From Dethiosulfatibacter sp. (GTDB taxonomy: Bacteria > Bacillota_A > Clostridia > Tissierellales > Dethiosulfatibacteraceae), in contig JAHRFV010000299.1 in NCBI GenBank assembly GCA_019084435.1, forward strand, positions 1 to 12,131: DNA of 12,131 nt, given 5' to 3'. Below the pieces are notes generated by a model that ran no database searches, was not told the DNA's origin, and saw nothing but the letters and a program-made list of their open reading frames with translations. This document shows, one piece after another, positions 7,108 through 12,131 of the stretch (the first letter of the stretch is position 1; every line of letters begins with the position of its first letter). Position numbers and translations under genes: made by a program.

Positions 7108-7136
7108 TTGACAATACTTGCAAAAAGTTATATGCT
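7108..7136 (+). promoter_or_regulatory. Promoter of the tetR-phosphotransferase cassette
   Basis: A perfect -35 box TTGACA (7108-7113) and -10 box TATGCT (7131-7136, 4/6 matches) are separated by the optimal 17 bp. Transcription would start near 7143, about 43 nt before the tetR ATG. The palindromic operator at 7150-7162 lies just inside the transcript start, where a bound repressor would block clearance. Confidence 0.75.
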
Positions 7137-7149
7137 TTAAACAAGACAA

Positions 7150-7162
7150 ACCGACGGTCGGT
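7150..7162. promoter_or_regulatory. Palindromic operator, probable TetR binding site
   Basis: ACCGAC-G-GTCGGT is a perfect inverted repeat of 6-bp arms around one central base. It stands out by GC content from its AT-rich surroundings. It lies between the predicted transcription start and the tetR ribosome binding site, the normal place for an autoregulatory TetR-family operator, and ACCGAC/GTCGGT arms are common among such operators. Binding by the adjacent regulator is inferred. Confidence 0.75.
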
Positions 7163-7185
7163 CTTAGTAGTTTTAAGGGGGTATC

Positions 7186-7860
7186 ATGGTGCAACTAAAA
7201 GACAGTATTGTTGAAGTGGCATATGATTTGTTTGCTACAAAAGGATACGAGAAAACAACGATAGCAGATATTATTAAGGGTGCAGGTGCATCTAAAGGTG
7301 GCTTTTACCATCACTTTAAGTCAAAGGAAGAGATCCTTGAGAAGATTATATTTGCTTCAATAGAAAGTATTACTGCTTATTATAAGGAAATACTGGAAGA
7401 CACTGAATCGACGGTTGTGGAAAAGTTTAGTGAATCATTCTATCGTTTGAATGAAGTGAAAAAAACATCAATAAAAGACTGGGATAAGATCAAAAAACTC
7501 TATATATTCAAAGGCAACCATCTTTTATTAAAACGAATGGGTGAAGCTTTTGAAAGGGAAACAGCTGACTTTTATGAAAAATTGATTCATCAAGGGATAG
7601 AGAAGGGTGAATTTCATGTCAACTACCCTAAACAGTTGGGGGCTTTATGGAGTAGAGAGGTGATTAAATTTCATCAGATGTCTAGATATATTTTTACGGG
7701 TGTAAAGGACAATGAAGATGAGTTTTACGATATGCTTCGATTTAATGAAGACCTGATTAATAGTCAACTGGGTATTCAAGGTCACAAAATACATCTGCTT
7801 GAGATGGGTGATGTTTATTTACAGACCATGAAGAAGATTGTTTCAGAAAGGAGGTTATAA
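7186..7860 (+). CDS. TetR/AcrR-family transcriptional regulator
   Basis: This 224-aa protein has the N-terminal TetR helix-turn-helix: IVEVAYDLFATKGYEKTTIA (8-27), then DIIKGAGASKGGFYHHFKSK (28-47) with the recognition helix and the invariant FYHHF-type motif. Residues from about 55 on form the variable helical ligand-binding/dimerisation domain, which gives no ligand clue. The ATG is supported by AAGGGGG at 7175-7181. It is probably a repressor of its own promoter, with a palindromic operator at 7150-7162. The stop codon (7858-7860) abuts the ATG of the next gene with no spacer, and that gene's ribosome binding site lies inside tetR, so the two are translationally coupled. By arrangement it senses the substrate or inducer of the downstream phosphotransferase, as for the yvkB-yvkC pair in Bacillus. 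The ligand is unknown. Confidence 0.92.
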   Translation: MVQLKDSIVEVAYDLFATKGYEKTTIADIIKGAGASKGGFYHHFKSKEEILEKIIFASIESITAYYKEILEDTESTVVEKFSESFYRLNEVKKTSIKDWDKIKKLYIFKGNHLLLKRMGEAFERETADFYEKLIHQGIEKGEFHVNYPKQLGALWSREVIKFHQMSRYIFTGVKDNEDEFYDMLRFNEDLINSQLGIQGHKIHLLEMGDVYLQTMKKIVSERRL

Positions 7861-10260
7861 ATGATTAAATGGTTTAAGGATATTAAAGAAGAAGACTTCG
7901 AATTAGTAGGTGGAAAAGGGTATAACTTGGCGAAAATGTACAATCAAGGGATGAAAGTACCCAATGGTTTTGTAATTATATCAACTGCTTATGATGCATT
8001 TGCTTCACGCGACTCTGTAGATGAAAGCTTGATGGCAGAGGTATATGAAGCCTATGAGAAGATGGACAGCGGACTGGTAGCTGTTAGGAGCAGCTCAACG
8101 GTTGAAGATCTGCCAGGCATGAGTTTTGCCGGTCAGTATTCCAGTTATTTAGAAGTCACTAGAGATGAATTACAAGATAAGATTCGAAAATGCTGGGATT
8201 CTCTTAACAATGAAAGGGCCATAGATTATCGTAAGAAAAATAAGGTTCTAGAAGGTTATTCCCATGCTGTGGTTGTTCAAGAGATGATTCCGTCTCATGT
8301 GTCAGGGGTTGTCTTTACATCAAACCCGGTAAGTGGTGTGAGAGATGAACTAGTTATTAATTCGGCCTTTGGTTTCGGTGAAGCCATCGTCAGTGGTGAC
8401 CTGACACCAGACCAATATATCGTGGATAAAAACACAGGCGCCATCATTGAATCAACCTTGAAGGAGAAATCTTTAAGTGCAGCTTTGTTAAAGAACCTAG
8501 TAGAGGTTTGTAAAAAAACAGAAGACTATTTTGGGAAACCACAAGATATTGAGTTTGCATTTGATGCAAGCGGTGGCTTGTTCTTGCTCCAATCTCGTGA
8601 CATAACGACCTTGTTCCCTATGGATGCTTTTGAAAAAGACGACAAGTTCAGAGCTTATATGGGTGCCGGAACTGTTATGTTGGGAATGAAAGAACCTTTC
8701 ACACCCCTTGGATTCAGTATTATGAGTTATATCTATCCAACGGTGATTAATATAATGACAGCTCGTAAGAAAAATCCCTTAACCAACAGTTTTGTCAAAC
8801 ACAATGCCTATAGAATGTATGTGGATATGACTTACTTGATGTCCAGTAAATTTGTCGCCAAACAGTTTGCCAATTCATTTTCAGGCAATGATTTGCCTCT
8901 AAAAGGTGTTATGAATGCTGTGATTGATCAGTATGGTAAACGATTTAAAGGCCAAGGTTATCGGTTTAAACTTCCTTTAGGTATTATTAAATATAGTTTG
9001 TTTTTAATGGGTAAATTGCGTGAAATCAAGAAGATCCCTAATGGGCAGCGTTATAATGCCATAAGAACGCTGGGTGATGAAGCTTTTGCAATCCAAAAGA
9101 AAAATTATGATCATTTGACGACAGATGAAGGCCGTGTGACTTTTGCTCGTGAAGTCTTGGTTGAGGCCTTTAAACTGTCACAAACTATGGCGATGTACTG
9201 CCTTGATGTGAATAATTCCATTAAAATTGAAAAGGTACTTAAGAAACATTTACCCAACAAATATCAAGTAGAAAAGTTGGTTCAGTCTCTTCCTGGCTGT
9301 TTCACACAGACTTTAATGGTGGACCTTAACAAGTATGCCAAGGTATTGAATGAAAAGGGTCGTAAACCAAGTGTGAATGATGTTGAATTCAAAAAAATTC
9401 TAGAAACTTACGGGCATCGGGGTAACATTGAATTAGATTTAGGCACTAAGAGGTGGCGTGAGGATCCAAGTTATTTATTAGGTCTTGTAGACAGCTACAT
9501 GGTTGATCAGATGTATGTTAGAAACCTAGAAGATTATGAAGCTAAACGCATAGAAGCGGAAAATATGATTGATAATATCTGTCATGATTTAGTTGCCATG
9601 GGGAAGAAGAATTTAGCGAATAAGATGCGAACATTAATGGTCAATTATCGTTATGGTCTAGCCATGAGAGAATACCCTAAATCAGACATTGTCAGGTTTA
9701 TGGAACTGGGCAGAAAAGCACTCTTTGATGTGGGTAATAATCTTGTGAATCGTGGTAAGTTAGACAAGGCTTCGGATATATTCTATCTCTATGCAGAAGA
9801 GATTCTCAGCGAGAACGATCTAAGGAAATTGGTAATAGATCATAAAGCAATTTATAACAAAGAAATGAAACGTACATCCATACCCCGTATGGTGCTTAGT
9901 AATGGTGCGACATACTATACATCAACTGTCATCGATCCAAATGCTGATGTCATAAGAGGACTGGCATTGTCTCCAGGTTCTTATGAAGGTACCATTAGAG
10001 TCGTATTTGATCCAAAGACCACAGAACTAAAAGAGGGTGAAATTCTTGTGACAGAAAGCACCAATCCAGCTTGGACCCCTTTATTTGCAACAGCAGGTGC
10101 ATTAATTATGGAATATGGTGGTCCAATGAGTCATGGTGGCATTGTTGCAAGAGAATATGGTATTCCGGCTGTGGTGGGTATTTCTTCTGCAACCTCCCTT
10201 TTAAAAGATGGGCAGCGGGTAAGGGTGAATGGTGAAAGTGGTATTGTTGAGATTTTATAG
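7861..10260 (+). CDS. PEP-synthase-like phosphotransferase lacking the PEP/pyruvate barrel (rifampicin phosphotransferase-like)
   Basis: The 799-aa protein has three parts. The N-terminal ATP-grasp domain of the PPDK/PEP-synthase type (about 1-300) shows LVGGKGYNL with Lys19, AVRSSSTVEDLPGMSFAGQ with Arg76, VVVQEMIPSHVSGVVFTSNP (137-156), FGFGEAIVSGDLTPD (169-183) and the metal/ATP motif IEFAF...LLQSRD with Glu231 and Arg246. The middle region (about 300-695) is helical, with no recognised motif. The swivelling phosphohistidine domain (697-799) contains the pattern GGPMSHGGIVAREYGIPAVV with His758. True PEP synthase and PPDK carry a further C-terminal TIM barrel that binds PEP/pyruvate, which is absent here. 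ATP domain plus substrate domain plus His domain is the architecture of rifampicin phosphotransferase (about 865 aa), which moves the beta-phosphate of ATP onto the drug and releases AMP and phosphate. AAAGGAGG at 7847-7854 supports the start. Architecture is sure; the substrate, rifamycin or another small molecule, is not. Confidence 0.88.
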   Translation: MIKWFKDIKEEDFELVGGKGYNLAKMYNQGMKVPNGFVIISTAYDAFASRDSVDESLMAEVYEAYEKMDSGLVAVRSSSTVEDLPGMSFAGQYSSYLEVTRDELQDKIRKCWDSLNNERAIDYRKKNKVLEGYSHAVVVQEMIPSHVSGVVFTSNPVSGVRDELVINSAFGFGEAIVSGDLTPDQYIVDKNTGAIIESTLKEKSLSAALLKNLVEVCKKTEDYFGKPQDIEFAFDASGGLFLLQSRDITTLFPMDAFEKDDKFRAYMGAGTVMLGMKEPFTPLGFSIMSYIYPTVINIMTARKKNPLTNSFVKHNAYRMYVDMTYLMSSKFVAKQFANSFSGNDLPLKGVMNAVIDQYGKRFKGQGYRFKLPLGIIKYSLFLMGKLREIKKIPNGQRYNAIRTLGDEAFAIQKKNYDHLTTDEGRVTFAREVLVEAFKLSQTMAMYCLDVNNSIKIEKVLKKHLPNKYQVEKLVQSLPGCFTQTLMVDLNKYAKVLNEKGRKPSVNDVEFKKILETYGHRGNIELDLGTKRWREDPSYLLGLVDSYMVDQMYVRNLEDYEAKRIEAENMIDNICHDLVAMGKKNLANKMRTLMVNYRYGLAMREYPKSDIVRFMELGRKALFDVGNNLVNRGKLDKASDIFYLYAEEILSENDLRKLVIDHKAIYNKEMKRTSIPRMVLSNGATYYTSTVIDPNADVIRGLALSPGSYEGTIRVVFDPKTTELKEGEILVTESTNPAWTPLFATAGALIMEYGGPMSHGGIVAREYGIPAVVGISSATSLLKDGQRVRVNGESGIVEIL

Positions 10261-10291
10261 CAAATTATGAAATGGTTGTCCTTATATCCAA

Positions 10292-10483
10292 GTGATGATT
10301 CATGTAACCCAATTAATTATTGAATTCAAGAAAATAATAAAGGATCATTTTGAGTCTAGCTTGAAAGAGGCCTTAAGTATCACGGTATTCTGGAAAGAAA
10401 ATTGCCATCATGTGAGCAATGAAAAACTGGGTTACAGCGAAGAAAAAAATCAACAATTAATGGAAGAAGAAGTGAATAATTAA
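10292..10483 (+). CDS. Doubtful 63-codon ORF, unrecognised
   Basis: A GTG-initiated frame follows 31 bp after the phosphotransferase gene. It encodes a charged, Lys/Glu-rich peptide (IIEFKKIIKDHFESSLKEAL and similar) with one Cys-His-His cluster and no membrane segment. No Shine-Dalgarno-like sequence precedes the GTG or the neighbouring ATG at 10295, and I do not recognise a family. It could be the remnant of a larger decayed gene or a chance frame in AT-rich DNA. It is listed only because nothing else occupies 10261-10545. Confidence 0.2.
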   Translation: MMIHVTQLIIEFKKIIKDHFESSLKEALSITVFWKENCHHVSNEKLGYSEEKNQQLMEEEVNN

Positions 10484-10503
10484 GAAATTAAGAGAGTTCG
10501 CAA

Positions 10504-10532
10504 TTGTAGGATTACATGAACTAACTTTTAAT
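10504..10532 (+). promoter_or_regulatory. Possible promoter of the 53-aa membrane protein gene
   Basis: TTGTAG (10504-10509, 3/6 matches) and TTTAAT (10527-10532, 5/6 matches) are separated by 17 bp and lie 30 bp before the start codon. The -35 is weak and the area is AT-rich. Confidence 0.3.
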
Positions 10533-10561
10533 CATTATATCTAATAAAGGAGGAATGAAAT

Positions 10562-10723
10562 ATGGGTTATCCATTGATGATTATTGGTGTAATTTCGGTA
10601 ATGGGTATTTTAATTGGATTTTTTAAGCACGACAGAAAGCTAATTAAAATATTCTCGATAGTTTTATTGATTGCTATTGTTCTTTGGACAATTGGTGTTA
10701 TTTTATATTCATTTTTCGTGTGA
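10562..10723 (+). CDS. Small two-helix membrane protein, 53 aa, unrecognised family
   Basis: ATG at 10562 is preceded at 8-nt spacing by AAAGGAGGA (10546-10554), one of the strongest ribosome binding sites in the window, so the frame is very likely translated. The 53-residue product has two hydrophobic helices: about 4-21 (IIGVISVMGILIGFF region) and about 29-51 (IKIFSIVLLIAIVLWTIGVI region). They are joined by a short, strongly polar loop FKHDRKLIK, giving an in/out hairpin with the basic loop expected on the cytoplasmic side. There are no cysteines and no signal-peptidase site. It stands alone between the unrecognised ORF and the zinc-ribbon gene, with 179 bp before the next start. I do not recognise it; a toxin, a small regulator of a membrane protein or an ordinary hypothetical are all possible. 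Confidence 0.75.
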   Translation: MGYPLMIIGVISVMGILIGFFKHDRKLIKIFSIVLLIAIVLWTIGVILYSFFV

Positions 10724-10902
10724 TAGTAGTATTCAATTTATTAATAACCTTTTATCAATAATATCATTAAAATAAAGATGTTTAATTAAACAATAGTAGC
10801 GTCGCATTCTTTTATTTAATATGCAAGAACTAATAACTACTTGACTTATCAAAATTTCTATCGCATTACTAGATACCAATCAAAGGATTGGAGGTAATGC
10901 AA

Positions 10903-11430
10903 ATGACCAATGAGCAAAAAGAGAAAATCATTGAACTCAGGAAGCTAGGTATTGGCTATCGCAGCATAGCCACTGCTATGGACCTAAGCAGAGATAGTGT
11001 CAGGAATTTTTGTAAGAGTCGAGGGTTGGATGGCTTTGGGCAGGATTATAGTAAGCCAAAGCCTGAAAAGGTAATCAGAGAACATTGTAAAAACTGTGGG
11101 AAGCGGATTAATCAGAAAAAGCTGAAAGGGCGCCCAAAGACATATTGCTCTACAGAATGTAAAAGAGAATGGGAACATAAGAATCCATTTATCTACCAAC
11201 ATGTATGCTATTACTGTGGAACAGAGTTTGAGAACAAATCAAAGAGTGGGAATTACTGCTGCCGCAGATGTTATATTCGAGATAGGTTCTGGCGAGATGA
11301 AGATATTGAAGATGTGATCAATCATCTTAAAGAGAGAAGGCCACTTCAAAATGTACCAATATGGATTCAGGGCTTGATGGCTGGAAAAGAAGCTCAAGAA
11401 CCAGATGAAGATTCGAAGGAGTATCACTAA
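10903..11430 (+). CDS. Helix-turn-helix protein with two Cys4 zinc-ribbon-like modules
   Basis: The 175-aa protein (ATG 10903) starts with a sigma-70 region 4/resolvase-like helix-turn-helix: IIELRKLGIGYRSIATAMDL then SRDSVRNFCKSRGL (residues 9-42). Two cysteine modules follow: C62-x2-C65 ... C82-x3-C86, and C102-x2-C105 ... C119-x3-C123 (with an extra Cys120). Each is consistent with one structural zinc. The last 45 residues are charged and end acidic. GGAGG at 10890-10894, 8 nt upstream, favours ATG 10903 over the upstream in-frame TTG (10888) or ATG (10897). Proteins of this shape, often labelled sigma-70-like, are in my recollection found beside recombinase or transposase genes in clostridial mobile elements. 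No recombinase is seen here. It probably binds DNA; its actual role is unknown. Confidence 0.82.
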   Translation: MTNEQKEKIIELRKLGIGYRSIATAMDLSRDSVRNFCKSRGLDGFGQDYSKPKPEKVIREHCKNCGKRINQKKLKGRPKTYCSTECKREWEHKNPFIYQHVCYYCGTEFENKSKSGNYCCRRCYIRDRFWRDEDIEDVINHLKERRPLQNVPIWIQGLMAGKEAQEPDEDSKEYH

Positions 11431-11537
11431 ATTTAGCGCTCATGTTGAGTGTATGGTATTGATGACAAGATTGGACAAATAATAGGCATTTAAGTTTTGA
11501 ATTTAAAAGATTGGAACTTCGTGGTGTTAAAACAATA

Positions 11538-11577
11538 TGACAATCCCTTTCATTTGTGGACATATGAAAAGTTGTCA
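11538..11577. promoter_or_regulatory. Imperfect palindrome upstream of the AraC-type gene
   Basis: TGACAA (11538-11543) pairs with TTGTCA (11572-11577), and inside it TTTCAT (11548-11553) pairs with ATGAAA (11564-11569), with a 10-nt loop and a 4/2-nt internal bulge. It ends 4 nt before the ribosome binding site GAGGA (11582-11586). It could be an operator or a leader hairpin limiting translation. Function is inferred only from position. Confidence 0.35.
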
Positions 11578-11593
11578 AAGTGAGGATAACGAT

Positions 11594-11961
11594 ATGAATT
11601 TTGATGATTACACAAGACTAATAAACAAAACAGAAGATTATATTGAAATAAACTTAGGCAAACAAATTACGTTATCAGATGCTGCTAAAAATGTTAACTT
11701 CTCGGAGTACCACTTTCATAGGCTGTTTTCAAAATATTCGAGTGAAACATTAAAACAGTTTATTACCCGCATAAAAATGGAACGTTCGGCAATTTACTTA
11801 GCAATAAATTCAGAAAAAACATCACAGAGATTGCATTCAAGTATGGTTATAACAGTTCAAGCAGCTATAATAAGGCGTTTAAAAAGCATCATGGTATGAG
11901 TCCTACTGAGTTCCGAAAAGAGCAAGATTGGAAAAGAAATAGCAAGCAACCTGACGTATAA
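11594..11961 (+). pseudogene. AraC-family HTH regulator disrupted by a one-base frameshift
   Basis: From ATG 11594 (GAGGA at 11582-11586) the frame encodes the first half of an AraC DNA-binding domain: YIEINLGKQITLSDAAKNVN, FSEYHFHRLFSKYSSETLKQ, FITRIKMERSAIYL. After codon 75, in a run of six A (11814-11819), the reading frame is lost and ends at 11899 in nonsense sequence. In the -1 frame the second HTH continues without flaw: NITEIAFKYGYNSSSSYNKA then FKKHHGMSPTEFRKE, to TAA 11959-11961. Adding one A restores a 122-aa protein, about the size of stand-alone MarA/SoxS-like regulators with both HTH motifs. The sequence downstream of the shift is still well conserved, so the event is recent, is a sequencing error, or is bridged by slippage. 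Target genes and any ligand domain cannot be seen. Confidence 0.85.
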
Positions 11962-12131
11962 TGGAGGTATATTAAATGCGGAGGTACGTTAAGTCAAGTC
12001 CGAATTAGTGTGTAAATTCCTCGGAAAAAAATTTATGTTCAATTGATATGGTAAGTCTTTCAATTCTATGAGCGATTTATGCCGCGAAAGCCTCTTGATA
12101 GTGAGAAGATGGCACAGTAGGCTAATCACCA
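11962..12131. other. Terminal stretch without a recognisable gene
   Basis: After the AraC-type gene there is a ribosome-binding-like TGGAGG (11963-11968), but the ATG at 11976 opens only ten codons. A minus-strand frame of 47 codons (about 11989-12129) runs to the window edge without any family match I can name. The segment AGTGTGTAAATTCC (12007-12020) loosely recalls termini of IS256-type elements, but there is no partner repeat within the window. I cannot assign a function to this DNA. Confidence 0.4.

Noticed and set aside
7150..7162. A rifamycin-associated element upstream of the phosphotransferase
   Set aside because: The only palindrome present is a short TetR-type operator. I see no separate longer inverted repeat of the actinobacterial RAE type.
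7861..10260. Calling the 799-aa protein a phosphoenolpyruvate synthase
   Set aside because: The C-terminal PEP/pyruvate-binding TIM barrel is absent; the protein ends about 40 residues after the phosphohistidine motif.
11814..11820. Programmed -1 frameshift heptamer (A AAA AAC) in the AraC-type gene
   Set aside because: The seven bases are present, but the zero frame splits them as AA AAA AC rather than A AAA AAC, so it is not a canonical slippery site. Plain slippage or an indel is simpler.
11989..12129. Minus-strand partial ORF at the right edge as a transposase fragment
   Set aside because: There are only about 47 codons, with no catalytic motif or recognisable family similarity.

Overview
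The window looks like a low-GC, anaerobic, butyrate- or crotonyl-CoA-metabolising member of the Clostridia (Firmicutes). The evidence is a bcd-etfB-etfA-hbd type operon, strong AGGAGG-type ribosome binding sites, AT-rich coding sequence and clostridial protein families. A genus cannot be fixed from the sequence alone. All confident genes are on the + strand.

Region 1 (1-2824) is the 3' part of a butyryl-CoA pathway operon: the last 22 codons of an acyl-CoA dehydrogenase (Bcd), then EtfB, EtfA and 3-hydroxybutyryl-CoA dehydrogenase (Hbd), closed by a clear intrinsic terminator. Bcd with EtfAB is expected to reduce crotonyl-CoA, probably by flavin-based electron bifurcation, and Hbd makes the hydroxybutyryl-CoA intermediate upstream of it.

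Region 2 (2842-6452) is a probable four-gene housekeeping operon with its own sigma-A-like promoter: a Nudix hydrolase of the CoA-pyrophosphatase type, alanine racemase (overlapping the Nudix gene by 8 bp), a small DUF1294 membrane protein, and an RlmD/TrmA-family rRNA uracil methyltransferase.

Region 3 (6422-7107) is about 690 bp without genes but with repeat structure. It holds a nested hairpin, three copies of a 14-bp motif at 29-30 bp spacing that resemble an IS21-family transposon end, and two inverted copies of a 19-bp REP-like motif bounding about 317 bp. It reads as a scrap-yard of mobile-element ends.

Region 4 (7108-10260) is a two-gene cassette: a TetR-family regulator with a consensus-like promoter and a 13-bp palindromic operator just downstream of the predicted transcription start, followed without any gap by a 799-aa PEP-synthase-like phosphotransferase. 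The latter has the ATP-grasp and swivelling-histidine domains but lacks the PEP/pyruvate-binding barrel. This is the layout of rifampicin phosphotransferase (RPH) and of the yvkB-yvkC type pair, so it is better read as a regulated, possibly xenobiotic-modifying phosphotransferase than as a PEP synthase.

Region 5 (10261-12131) is an accessory, partly decayed tail: a doubtful 63-codon ORF, a well-supported 53-aa two-helix membrane protein, a helix-turn-helix protein with two Cys4 zinc-ribbon-like modules of a kind seen near mobile elements, and an AraC-type regulator broken by a one-base shift in an A6 run. The last 170 bp hold nothing recognisable. I see no CRISPR array, tRNA, rRNA or complete mobile element. 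The most interesting items are the TetR/RPH-like cassette and the repeat-rich region 6484-7100.
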